NCBI GenBank assembly: GCA_948648655.1
Contig: CAPKVJ010000001.1
Location: forward strand, 43,033 to 107,032
Source of the DNA: an uncultured Candidatus Saccharibacteria bacterium
GTDB taxonomy: Bacteria; Patescibacteriota; Saccharimonadia; Saccharimonadales; Saccharimonadaceae
Direction of reading: 5' to 3'
Length of the DNA: 64,000 bases
Shown here: positions 44,602 to 52,260 of the stretch, one piece after another
Position numbering within the stretch: position 1 is the stretch's first letter
How the letters are laid out: every line of letters begins with the position of its first letter
Program-made: the position numbers and the translations under genes
Notes under the pieces: generated by a model
What the model saw: the letters and a program-made list of their open reading frames with translations, nothing else
Database searches by the model: none
What the model was told of the DNA's origin: nothing

Positions 44602-44828
44602 TTTGTGCGCAGCGGGAGCATTTACATTAGTATTAGCTCACTGCAGGGTGCTGATAGCGAAGGTACATATTGGTCCAATAGTAGCCCGACTTCACCATAT
44701 TTAGATTATCCTTATCGTTTAGGAGTTTATGCAGATAGCGTTGCTCCTTCTAGTCGCAGCAACAATCGTTGGCTTGGTCAATCCCTCCGCTGCCTAGCTA
44801 GTTAGAGTATAGGTAGTAGGGAGGATAA
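44602..44828 (+). repeat. Surface-protein 3' cassette 5 (FISUMP C-terminus)
   Basis: TTTGTGCGCAGCGG (44602-44615) opens FVRSGSIYISISS ... EGTYWSNSSP ... NNRWLGQSLRCLAS with TAG at 44803-44805. The tail has one extra G (GTAGGGAGGATAAC). A hairpin AGCCGC...GCGGCT (44835-44859) with TATATTTTATAT follows and may terminate transcription. The frame's only ATG-like start is internal to the tag region and has no ribosome site. Confidence 0.75.
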
Positions 44829-44876
44829 CAGATGAGCCGCCATATTATATATAGCGGCTATATTTTATATTGCGGG

Positions 44877-45668
44877 TTAAGTAGACACCTGGTATTCAAC
44901 GTCCTCAATCATCCGATTGTCCCCATTTTCATCCAATACGACAAACGTGTATTCTTGTTTTTCTGGGTCATTTTCCAGATAGAGTATGATCATCAAGGTT
45001 TCCCTACTCCCAGTCGCAAGCCTGAAAACCACCTCAAAACTATCGCAGATTTCGACACTACTACCGGATGGATAAGCATTAAATTCAGCAACGAATCTAT
45101 CACTAAAGATAGTGGCCGTGTAAATCTGAAAGTTTTCAGTGATTCCCATCAACATGGCCCCGATTTCATCTTCCGAAAGCTGATCTGGTTTAGAGATAAT
45201 TTCTATGTCTTCTACCCTTATAATTTGTTCAGATCGATTACTATCAATCCGGACAATAATTACCTCATTCATCGGGTTGACAAGCTGTCCGGTTTTAGGG
45301 ATGCTGATAGATTTCAGCTTTTTACTTTGGATTTCATCAGTTCTAGACGGTTCTATCTCAATCTGGTCAGAATCCGGTTCCTCCTGCTGGGGTTTTGGGT
45401 AAGATATAATAACGGGATTTTTTGGCACAATTAGGTCAGATTTAGGCATAAGATCCCTTTCGTATGAAGCATATGGTCCTAATTTCGCCAAAACCTGTCG
45501 ATGGTCAATAGATGGATCGGATTTAATCTGGTGCCATGTCAACGCCGAACCTTGTTCTGCCGATTTCTGCTGTAAGATTTTTAACCATTTTTCGGCACTT
45601 AAATCTTTACACTGCGCATCAATCTCGCCTTGATAGAGCACGTTTTCTGATTTTTTGTAAAAATTCAT
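44877..45668 (-). CDS. Uncharacterised protein
   Basis: 263 residues from ATG 45668 (MNFYKKSENV); an upstream TTG in frame is rejected because AAAGGAG is 9 nt from this ATG. About 1-85 is a helical segment with W and Q-rich stretches, 85-130 is Pro/Glu/Ser-rich and probably flexible, and 130-263 is acidic and beta-rich. No signal peptide, membrane span or known motif. It sits between cassette 5 and the khpA terminator. Codon use and the absence of relatives I can recognise suggest a lineage-specific gene. Confidence 0.7.
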   Translation of the reverse strand: MNFYKKSENVLYQGEIDAQCKDLSAEKWLKILQQKSAEQGSALTWHQIKSDPSIDHRQVLAKLGPYASYERDLMPKSDLIVPKNPVIISYPKPQQEEPDSDQIEIEPSRTDEIQSKKLKSISIPKTGQLVNPMNEVIIVRIDSNRSEQIIRVEDIEIISKPDQLSEDEIGAMLMGITENFQIYTATIFSDRFVAEFNAYPSGSSVEICDSFEVVFRLATGSRETLMIILYLENDPEKQEYTFVVLDENGDNRMIEDVEYQVST

Positions 45669-45720
45669 AAAGTACAACTCCTTTCTAGGGAATAAATTCT
45701 CTATCTATAGTATACAACAA

Positions 45721-45752
45721 AATTCCTACACTGCAAGCACAGTGTAGGAATT
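45721..45752 (-). terminator. Terminator of the rpsP-khpA transcript
   Basis: AATTCCTACACTG and CAGTGTAGGAATT pair perfectly (13 bp) around 6 nt; the minus-strand product is followed by TTGTTG after a TTTT. Confidence 0.85.
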
Positions 45753-45771
45753 AGTTATTTCTGTTACAAAT

Positions 45772-46191
45772 CTAGATATCTAAATCATCCAGGTCGGCTA
45801 GCTCGGCACGCGTTTTTTCGGCGAGCTCGGTGGATTCTTCACCACCATCCATCGGAGCCTCATGTTCAAGCTCTTGGTCTCGTAATTCACCAACAGCCTC
45901 CGCATCAGCACGAGTTTCTCTGCGCTCGCTACCACCTTCTACGCCGTCAGTATTAACGACTTTGAGGTTGTATCTAGCACCGTTTTTAGTGCCTAGCACA
46001 CGAAGTAGCGTACGAATACTTTGAGCAGTCGCACCACGCTTACCGATAACACGGCCAACGTCTTCAGGGTCGACACTCAAGCTTAACAAAACGCCGCGCT
46101 CGTCAATCTCCCGGTCGACAACTACTTTGTCTGGATTATTTACTAATGTCTTTACGATATATTCTACAAATTGTTGGTCAATGGTTGCCAT
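45772..46191 (-). CDS. khpA: KH-domain RNA-binding protein KhpA with acidic tail
   Basis: Residues 1-80 form a single type II KH domain: FVEYIVKTLVNNPD, VDPEDVGRVIGKRGATAQSIRTLL with the GxxG loop GKRG. KhpA pairs with KhpB/Jag in many bacteria to bind RNA and adjust cell-wall growth. Here an extra ~55-residue tail rich in Glu and Asp follows (the usual protein has about 80). Located after rpsP, the conserved position. GGAG site before the ATG. Confidence 0.92.
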   Translation of the reverse strand: MATIDQQFVEYIVKTLVNNPDKVVVDREIDERGVLLSLSVDPEDVGRVIGKRGATAQSIRTLLRVLGTKNGARYNLKVVNTDGVEGGSERRETRADAEAVGELRDQELEHEAPMDGGEESTELAEKTRAELADLDDLDI

Positions 46192-46258
46192 ACGATCTCC
46201 AGTTTATTTTTATGCTATATGGATGATTATACCACAAGCATAATGATTTTGAGTAGAA

Positions 46259-46630
46259 TTATGCTTGATTTTCAGCCGGAGTTTCTTCAGCTGTGGTTTC
46301 GGCTGGGGCTTCTTCTTTTGGCTGATTCTTGCGCAACTTATCAGCATGTTTGGCTACAGCATGTTTCTGTGGGGCTTCTTTGTACCATTCTGGCAACTTA
46401 ATTCCTTCCTTTTTGAGTACGAGAGCAACACGGCTAGATGGCTGTGCGCCGTGAGAAAGGTAGAATTCAACTTTTTCCTTATCGAGAACCACACGCTTGG
46501 TCTCTGGGTTGTAGTTGCCGACTTCGGCGACAACACGACCCGAAAGTGGGTGGCGCTGCGCTTCTTGGACGACTATCCGGTACACTGGTGCGTGCACGCG
46601 GCCATTACGCTGCATACGAATCGCTAGCAT
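46259..46630 (-). CDS. rpsP: 30S ribosomal protein S16
   Basis: 123 residues; the S16 core is the first ~80 (MLAIRMQRNGRVHAPVYRIV, VAEVGNYNPETK, AQPSSRVALVL). The C-terminal 35 residues are Glu/Ala/Thr/Pro-rich, a lineage-type extension. AAGGAG precedes the ATG. Upstream A/T-rich TATAAT-like boxes at about 46645-46665 may serve as promoter. Confidence 0.94.
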   Translation of the reverse strand: MLAIRMQRNGRVHAPVYRIVVQEAQRHPLSGRVVAEVGNYNPETKRVVLDKEKVEFYLSHGAQPSSRVALVLKKEGIKLPEWYKEAPQKHAVAKHADKLRKNQPKEEAPAETTAEETPAENQA

Positions 46631-46694
46631 TTTTTCTCCTTGAATTAATTATATTTTCATTATAAATGAAAATTACCGTTTTGTAAATACCGTA

Positions 46695-47429
46695 TTACTT
46701 CTGCTTCTTCTTACCTTTGCCGCGCATTTTTAGATAGCCTTTGACGCCTTCAGCAGCGGCTTTGCCTTCGGCTTCTTGCTTGGAATGGCCAGTGCCCTGT
46801 CCTTTGATTTGTCCACCTACATATACTCCGATGGTAAAAATCTTATCATGATCTGGTCCTTCTTCATTGAGGACTTTGTAGCTGGGTGTCGCACCATCAT
46901 TGTGCTGGGCTAATTCCTGCAAATATGACTTCGGATCGCGCCAGCTGCCATCTTCGAGAATTTTATCAATTTTGACCAAAATCCACTTTGAAATAAAATC
47001 TTTTGCGACGTCATAGCCTTGATCGAGATAAATTGCACCAATCACCGCTTCGAAACAATCGGCCAAAATTGAGGCATGAGCACGGCTAGAACCATGTTTC
47101 TCTCCTTTTGATAGCCTAACTAGAGGTTCATAGCCCAGTTCTTCGCCTGATTCGCCAATGCTTTCAGTGCGCACCAATGCTGAACGCCAGGCCGTCATAA
47201 TGCCTTCAGGCTCGTTGTAATTGCGATACAAAAAATCTGAAGTCACTAATTCCAGTACGGCATCACCGAGAAACTCAAGGCGTTCATTATGCTCTTTGGT
47301 GCTTTTTTTGTGTTCATTTACATAGCTGCGGTGAGTAAGTGCGGTTATGAGCAGATCAATGTTATTGAACTCAAAACCGAGCTTCTCACGGGCAAAGTCT
47401 TGATATTGTGCTTTAATATTTGGATCCAT
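46695..47429 (-). CDS. rnc: Ribonuclease III
   Basis: Cuts double-stranded RNA in rRNA maturation. 244 residues. The catalytic signature NERLEFLGDAVLELV (about 43-57) and the second acidic site DCFEAVIGAIYLDQG (about 120) are intact; the dsRNA-binding domain is at about 160-235 (DPKSYLQELAQ, GQGTGHSKQEAEGKAAAEG). Lys-rich C-terminus. GGAGG site. Downstream of the NUDIX gene. Confidence 0.95.
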   Translation of the reverse strand: MDPNIKAQYQDFAREKLGFEFNNIDLLITALTHRSYVNEHKKSTKEHNERLEFLGDAVLELVTSDFLYRNYNEPEGIMTAWRSALVRTESIGESGEELGYEPLVRLSKGEKHGSSRAHASILADCFEAVIGAIYLDQGYDVAKDFISKWILVKIDKILEDGSWRDPKSYLQELAQHNDGATPSYKVLNEEGPDHDKIFTIGVYVGGQIKGQGTGHSKQEAEGKAAAEGVKGYLKMRGKGKKKQK

Positions 47430-47439
47430 TTTACCTCCG

Positions 47440-48081
47440 TTAAATTCCTTGACGAATTTTGTTTTTGGCGACGAGCATCAGCTTCTCGATATCTTCATAC
47501 TCAATCGCATTAATGGCGTCGTTGAACTTAAACCATTTAATTCCCTTCATCCATTGCTCTTTGGTCGGCTTCTCGGCGTCATCCATAGCGCGTACGAGAT
47601 AAATTTGTGTAGTCATGAGAACAAGTTTATCGACACGACGATATTGAAAATGTATCTTGCCGAGCCATGATAGTACCTGAATATGAAACAATCCAGACTC
47701 CTCACCAATTTCACGAATAGCGGTTTGTTTGGCGGTCTCACCTTTCTCGATGTGCCCTTTTGGGATAGTCCACCGTCCTTTTGAATCCTGAATCAGGAGA
47801 ATTTCGATATCTTTGCCCGTCTTATCAATACGGAAGACAATGCCTCCGGCGGTCGGTTCACGCACAACTTCCTGAATAGCTGGCCTTTTGAATACGCGAG
47901 TAGTCAAGCGCGAAAATGCAGTAGTCTTCTCACGCTCGGACCCCAGCGGTAAAGCCTCTGGGATCTTGCGATCTCTAAGCTGCTGTTGCGGCTTCTCCGG
48001 TGTGGACGTCTTCTGCGACGGCGGAAGCTTCGGCGTCGGTGATTTTTTCGGATTTAACTTCCGATTGTTTTTTCTCTTCAT
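47440..48081 (-). CDS. NUDIX hydrolase with basic N-terminal extension
   Basis: 213 residues. The NUDIX box GHIEKGETAKQTAIREIGEESGL spans about 120-142 with all Glu ligands (keep to G-x5-E-x7-RE-x2-EE). The core starts near residue 73 (AGGIVFR). The first ~60 residues are Lys/Pro/Ser-rich and likely disordered. They are encoded in the 107-bp overlap with nusB, and the ATG is supported by GGGAGGAGAAAAATC. Substrate unknown; (di)nucleotide or dinucleoside polyphosphate hydrolysis is typical. Confidence 0.88.
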   Translation of the reverse strand: MKRKNNRKLNPKKSPTPKLPPSQKTSTPEKPQQQLRDRKIPEALPLGSEREKTTAFSRLTTRVFKRPAIQEVVREPTAGGIVFRIDKTGKDIEILLIQDSKGRWTIPKGHIEKGETAKQTAIREIGEESGLFHIQVLSWLGKIHFQYRRVDKLVLMTTQIYLVRAMDDAEKPTKEQWMKGIKWFKFNDAINAIEYEDIEKLMLVAKNKIRQGI

Positions 48082-48538
48082 GATTTTTCTCCTCCCCCGA
48101 GTTGTCTTCGTTATATATCTGGCGGTAGGCAGTACCTAGCACACCATTGATGAATTTTGATGAATTATCCGAGCCAAAAGCTTTGGCAAGCTCAACGGCT
48201 TCGTTAATAGCGACTTTTGGCGGCACGGTCTCGGCAGATGACTGTAGCTCATACAACCCCATGCGCAAAACATTGCGGTCAATAGCAGCAATTGTAGATA
48301 TTGGCCATTCTGGGGCTAGGGGTTGCAAAGCTGCGTCAAGCGTAGCAAATTCGTCAGAGACTGCGCGTGCCAAATTATAGACGAATTCAGTATCGCCTAA
48401 TGCTTTGGCATATGGCTCAATGTTTTTTGCGACAATCGTATCAATTTCGGCAGTCGCGTCACCGGCTCCTTTGCGGAACTCATATTCATATAAACTTTGT
48501 AATACAATTATTCTACCCAAGTGCCGGTTGCTAGCCAT
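47975..48538 (-). CDS. nusB: Transcription antitermination factor NusB with C-terminal tail
   Basis: 187 residues. The all-helical NusB core covers about 1-140: GRIIVLQSLYEYEFRKG, ISTIAAIDRNVLRMGLYEL, PKVAINEAVELAKAFGSDNSSKFINGVLG. It binds BoxA RNA with S10 in rRNA antitermination. The last ~45 residues are Glu/Lys/Ala-rich and not part of the fold; their codons also encode the NUDIX N-terminus in another frame. AAAGGAAA precedes the ATG. Confidence 0.92.
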   Translation of the reverse strand: MASNRHLGRIIVLQSLYEYEFRKGAGDATAEIDTIVAKNIEPYAKALGDTEFVYNLARAVSDEFATLDAALQPLAPEWPISTIAAIDRNVLRMGLYELQSSAETVPPKVAINEAVELAKAFGSDNSSKFINGVLGTAYRQIYNEDNSGEEKNHEEKKQSEVKSEKITDAEASAVAEDVHTGEAATAA

Positions 48539-48550
48539 AGTTTTTCCTTT

Positions 48551-48817
48551 TTATTTAGTTTTTTTAGTTTTAGTATTGGTAACTTTTGTCGTAGTTGTCT
48601 TTTTGACGACTTTGGTCTTGTTTTCGGCTTTTTTAGCTTTGACAGTTTTGTCAGAAGCTGGTTTTACCGTTTTAACTTTCAGATTTGGGGTCTTTTTGGC
48701 AGTTTCAAATGCTTTGACTGGAGAAGTGCGATTTACCATGCGGGCCAATTTCAGGCGGAGATGGCTACGACGGAGACCAGTCTTGCGTGGACTACTCTGT
48801 TTTTTAGGTTCAGGCAT
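48551..48817 (-). CDS. rpmF: 50S ribosomal protein L32, cysteine-free, with Lys/Thr-rich tail
   Basis: 88 residues. The start MPEPKKQSSPRKTGLRRSH matches the L32 N-terminus (normally MAVPKRKxSxSRRxxRRxH). The zinc ribbon CxxC pairs are absent, and the last ~45 residues are almost all Lys, Thr, Val, Asn and Ala, like a histone H1 tail. Assignment rests on the N-terminal motif and its position among translation genes, so it is good but not certain. AAGGAG site. Confidence 0.75.
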   Translation of the reverse strand: MPEPKKQSSPRKTGLRRSHLRLKLARMVNRTSPVKAFETAKKTPNLKVKTVKPASDKTVKAKKAENKTKVVKKTTTTKVTNTKTKKTK

Positions 48818-48915
48818 AATGCTCCTTGTTAATATAAAATTCTGTATTTAATCTTATCACATTTTTCTGGGAGTAGCAAGAGGGATTTTGATACGAAAAC
48901 GACGGTAGCTAATGC

Positions 48916-51534
48916 TTACACGACAATGTTTACGAGGTTTCGGCCCTTTGGTACGATGACTTTACGGATAGCTTTATCGCCAATGTTGCGCTGGACGTTT
49001 TCATCAGCAAGAGCCATTTCTTCTAGCTTCTGGGCGTCATCTAGATCCTCCGCTGGTACCATAATACGAGCACGCAGCTTGCCGTTAATTTGTACGACAA
49101 CCTCTATCTTGTCAGCTACAAGATATTTCTCATCCCAGACCGGCCAAACATCGTCACTGTCAATCTGCTCTAACATCTCACTAGCGAGATGCGGAGCAAA
49201 AGGCTTCAGAAGTTTGGCTAGCGCAATGAGATCTTCTGTCTCTGCGCCGACTTTATATAATTCATTGACATATTCCATCAGGGCAGCGACAGCGGTGTTG
49301 AAGCTTTGGCGGTGGATGTCTTCGGTAACTTTTTTGATGGTTTTGTGGCGCAAGACAATATTGCTGTCATCCGATTTCTCCGGCATCCCGTTCGAGCGCC
49401 CGTCTTTACGGGGCTCTCTCTCCGTCGTCGCAGCTTGCTCCTCCCGAGATGATGCCGGAGAAACGGACGTCCGCAAATCACCTTGCGCCACACTACCATT
49501 GTCAAATACTAGCGTCCAGCAGCGGTTCAAGAAACGATAAACCCCGCCGATGGCTTCGGTATTCCAAGCAGCATCTTGGTCGTATGGGCCGATAAACATT
49601 TCATAAGTACGTAACGTATCAGCACCGTAGCCGCTATCAATAACATCAAGCGGGTCAATGACATTACCTTTGCTCTTGCTCATTTTTTTGCCATCTGGGG
49701 CATTTATGTAGCCATTGTAGAGTAACTTCTTGATCGGCTCGCGGAATGGCAATAGTCCCTTATCCGCAAAGAACTTGCACCAAAACCGTACATAAAGTAA
49801 GTGAGCTACTGCGTGATCGCCACCACAATAAATATCGGTTGGTGCCCAGTACTTAATCGCTTCCGGATCCCACGCTGCCTTATCATCATGCGGGCTGACA
49901 TAACGCCACAAATACCAACTTGAGCAGGCATAACCATCGAGCGTATCGGTTTCACGAGTACATTCGATGTCATTGCCATTTTTATCTTTTAGCGTCACCT
50001 TGAGCCAATCTTTGGCCTTTGCGAGTGGCGAACGACCAGTATCATCGGGCTTATAATCCTTCACTTCTGGATGCACAACTGGAAGCTGGTCTTCGGGAAT
50101 TGGATGAACATTGCCATCCTGATCGTAGGCTACCGGAATTGGGCAGCCCCAATAACGCTGACGCGAAATCAGCCAATCACGCATGCGATAGGTGACTTTT
50201 TGCTTACCGACGCCTTGACTTTCAAGCCAAGCGACAACTTGTTCGCGTGCGTCCTCGCTGCGGGTGCCGTTAAATTGTCCAGAATTCACCAGTTCGCCTT
50301 CGCCGTGATAACAGCGTTCGGCATCATCGCTATTTTCTGGTTTTTCGACGACCTCAATTACTGGCAAATCAAATTTTTCGGCGAATTCAAAATCACGTTC
50401 GTCGTGTGCCGGTACGGCCATGATTGCGCCAGTGCCATAGCCCATAAGCACATAATCTGCTACCCAGATTGGGATTTTGGCACCAGTGGCAGGATTGATG
50501 GCATAGCTACCGGTAAATACACCTGTCTTTTCTTTGTTCTCTTGACGTTCAATTTCACTTTTCTTGAGAGTTTCGGCTTGATAGACTTCAACTTTGGCGC
50601 GTGTATCATCGTTGACGAGGGATGGAATAAGCGGATGCTCGGGTGCCAATACCAGGAAGGTGACGCCAAAGATCGTATCGGGACGGGTGGTGAAAACCAC
50701 GACATCTGAAAGCGAACCTGCCGACGTGAGCTCGGGAGCGCTCTCCTCATCTAAAGAATCGGACCCGCGCTCGCCGGCCAATAGCTCACTTGCGGCAGGC
50801 TTGCTTCCAGGCTTCGCGTCCTCCACTACCTTAAATTTAATCTCGGCGCCTTCACTGCGGCCAATCCAGTTTTTCTGCATGGTTTTGATTTTTTCGGGCC
50901 AATCTAGAGAATCAATTCCGTCAAGTAATTCATCAGCATAGTCGGTAATCTTGAAGAACCATTGTTTCATTTTTTTCTTTTCGACTTCGTGACCGCAACG
51001 CCAACATTTACCATTCTCGACCTGCTCGTTCGCGAGTACAGTCTGATCCACTGGACACCACCACTGATATGATTCTTTTTGATAAGCGAGACCTGCCTTA
51101 TAAAGTTGCAAAAAGCACCACTGGGTCCATTTGTAATACTCGGGGTCAGAGGTATTAATCTCGCGGCTCCAATCAATAGCGTAGCCCAACTTCTTGGCCT
51201 GCTTGCGGAAATTGTCAATATTTGTCTTCGTGGCCTCCTGTGGTGAAATACCGGTCTTAATAGCGTAATTCTCGGCCGGAAGCCCAAAAGTATCATAGCC
51301 AAACGGGCGCAAGACATTCAACTCTTGCTGCATATAAAAGCGTGTTAAGACATCGACGATGGTAAAGTTACGGACGTGACCAACGTGCAAGCCCGCTCCT
51401 GAAGGATAGGGGAACATTTCGGCGAGGTATTTCTTTGGCTTCGCTTCGTTAATCGGGCCAGTCTGGAAAGCTTTGGTTTCGTCCCAGATTTTTTGCCATT
51501 TTTGTTCAATTTTGAGGGGGTCATATTTATCCAT
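48916..51534 (-). CDS. leuS: Leucyl-tRNA synthetase with two in-frame insertions
   Basis: 872 residues. FPYPSGAGLHVGHVRN (HIGH motif), WCPVDQTVLANEQ ... CWRCGHEV (zinc site kept), editing-domain TTRPDTIFGVTF and YGTGAIMAVPAHDERD, and KMSKSKGN (about 630) are intact. Two Ser/Glu/Ala-rich insertions are not part of the usual enzyme: about 35 residues just before VVVFTTRPD (DNA 50713-50830) and about 45 before RHKTIKKVTED (49370-49495). Both are GC-rich and bounded by inverted repeats. The ATG is 7 nt after TGTTATAAT, so the transcript is leaderless. Confidence 0.96.
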   Translation of the reverse strand: MDKYDPLKIEQKWQKIWDETKAFQTGPINEAKPKKYLAEMFPYPSGAGLHVGHVRNFTIVDVLTRFYMQQELNVLRPFGYDTFGLPAENYAIKTGISPQEATKTNIDNFRKQAKKLGYAIDWSREINTSDPEYYKWTQWCFLQLYKAGLAYQKESYQWWCPVDQTVLANEQVENGKCWRCGHEVEKKKMKQWFFKITDYADELLDGIDSLDWPEKIKTMQKNWIGRSEGAEIKFKVVEDAKPGSKPAASELLAGERGSDSLDEESAPELTSAGSLSDVVVFTTRPDTIFGVTFLVLAPEHPLIPSLVNDDTRAKVEVYQAETLKKSEIERQENKEKTGVFTGSYAINPATGAKIPIWVADYVLMGYGTGAIMAVPAHDERDFEFAEKFDLPVIEVVEKPENSDDAERCYHGEGELVNSGQFNGTRSEDAREQVVAWLESQGVGKQKVTYRMRDWLISRQRYWGCPIPVAYDQDGNVHPIPEDQLPVVHPEVKDYKPDDTGRSPLAKAKDWLKVTLKDKNGNDIECTRETDTLDGYACSSWYLWRYVSPHDDKAAWDPEAIKYWAPTDIYCGGDHAVAHLLYVRFWCKFFADKGLLPFREPIKKLLYNGYINAPDGKKMSKSKGNVIDPLDVIDSGYGADTLRTYEMFIGPYDQDAAWNTEAIGGVYRFLNRCWTLVFDNGSVAQGDLRTSVSPASSREEQAATTEREPRKDGRSNGMPEKSDDSNIVLRHKTIKKVTEDIHRQSFNTAVAALMEYVNELYKVGAETEDLIALAKLLKPFAPHLASEMLEQIDSDDVWPVWDEKYLVADKIEVVVQINGKLRARIMVPAEDLDDAQKLEEMALADENVQRNIGDKAIRKVIVPKGRNLVNIVV
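49375..49463. repeat. Palindrome-bounded in-frame insertion A in leuS
   Basis: TTTCTCCGGCATC (49375-49387) and GATGCCGGAGAAA (49451-49463) are perfect 13-bp inverted repeats; with one unpaired A the match extends to 16. A smaller hairpin CCCGT-CTTT-ACGGG lies inside. The element is GC-rich compared with the gene and encodes a disordered surface segment. Confidence 0.65.
50717..50799. repeat. Palindrome-bounded in-frame insertion B in leuS
   Basis: CCTGCCGACGTGAGCT (50717-50732) faces AGCTCACTTGCGGCAGG (50783-50799); CCTGCCG and TGAGCT match exactly, with a small unpaired centre. It lies in the turn before the editing-domain strand VVVFTTRPD. Confidence 0.55.
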
Positions 51535-51541
51535 AGATATA

Positions 51542-51547
51542 ATTATA
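51542..51547 (-). promoter_or_regulatory. Extended -10 of leuS (leaderless)
   Basis: TGTTATAAT on the minus strand, 7 nt before the ATG; no Shine-Dalgarno. Confidence 0.6.
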
Positions 51548-51560
51548 ACACAAAGAGATT

Positions 51561-51584
51561 GGGTCGACTAATTCTAGTCGACCC
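51561..51584 (-). terminator. Hairpin after the Cys/Gly-rich peptide gene
   Basis: GGGTCGACTA-GAAT-TAGTCGACCC, ten perfect pairs, between the peptide gene and the leuS promoter; followed by AATCTCTTTG, a weak U-tract. Confidence 0.6.
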
Positions 51585-51649
51585 TCTGGGAGTCTTATAG
51601 TGTAACGCGGCAGCATTACATTGTAAGACAAAATGTTTGACAAGCTACC

Positions 51650-51841
51650 CTACATGGATGTAGTTCTACGGCGGGCGCCATAACCGCCGCATCCGCCGCC
51701 ACTTCCGCATGCGCAAAATACATAAGTGTCTGCGCCACACGGTTTTTCATCCTCAATAGTAGCCTTAAGGATTTTCAGGCTTGTCATTGTGGCTCCGCTA
51801 GCCGCTTTTTCAATATGCGTAGGCTGTGTTTTGCTACCCAT
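51650..51841 (-). CDS. Small Cys/Gly-rich peptide, precursor-like
   Basis: 63 residues from ATG 51841, chosen because GAAAGGGGGTGAAAG precedes it; a longer frame to 51979 has no site. The N-terminal ~33 residues (MGSKTQPTHIEKAASG ... IEDEK) look like a leader, followed by PCGADTYVFCACGSGGGCGGYG with four Cys and many Gly and a basic end ARRRTTSM. The leader-plus-Cys/Gly-core layout resembles precursors of ribosomally made, modified peptides, but no modification enzyme is nearby. It has a TTGACA promoter and its own terminator. Confidence 0.6.
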   Translation of the reverse strand: MGSKTQPTHIEKAASGATMTSLKILKATIEDEKPCGADTYVFCACGSGGGCGGYGARRRTTSM

Positions 51842-51969
51842 ACTTTCACCCCCTTTCTTATTTATTATGCAATCTCTCAACATTTTGCCAATCTTGGGAG
51901 AAGAGCACAATAAACTCGTGAAGGAACTCCTGAAACCTAACTTACGTGAGCCAAGTTGCTCATAATTTG

Positions 51970-51998
51970 ATAGTAACATTGATTACTAGTCTTGTCAA
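51970..51998 (-). promoter_or_regulatory. Promoter of the Cys/Gly-rich peptide gene
   Basis: TTGACA (51998-51993), 17 bp, TACTAT (51975-51970). The leader of about 125 nt begins close to a hairpin TGAGC-AACTTG-GCTCA. Confidence 0.65.
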
Positions 51999-52063
51999 TA
52001 GATATTAGGTCCTAATATCTATACTCTATACTTACTAAATGATACTTTGCGATAAGGGCGTGT

Positions 52064-52226
52064 TATAATGAGATTGTTCTAAGTTATTAATATACAGACG
52101 AGTGTTTTCTGTGCAGATGAGGTTTGCACGGTATCGTATTTAGCTCATAGATGGGGCACTGCGACAGCCGGGCTAAATGCTCATCTGTATAAGGACTTAG
52201 AACACCCTCGCGGTGTCCTATTTTTG
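52064..52226 (+). ncRNA. Structured leader RNA with terminator (riboswitch-like)
   Basis: TATAAT at 52064-52069 starts an RNA at about 52076. Its first bases GUUCUAAGU (52076-52084) pair with ACUUAGAAC (52195-52203). Inside, AUACAGACGAG pairs with CUCAUCUGUAU (one mismatch), CUGUGCA with UGCACGG, and AUUUAGC with GCUAAAU. Immediately after comes a terminator ACACC-CUCGC-GGUGU followed by CCUAUUUUUG (52202-52226), whose left arm overlaps the closing stem. The gene at 52261 begins 35 nt later. This is the layout of a transcriptional riboswitch or attenuator; no known class was matched. Confidence 0.55.
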
Positions 52227-52260
52227 TCTAGAGAACTTGCTCGACTGGAGGGAGTTTTGT

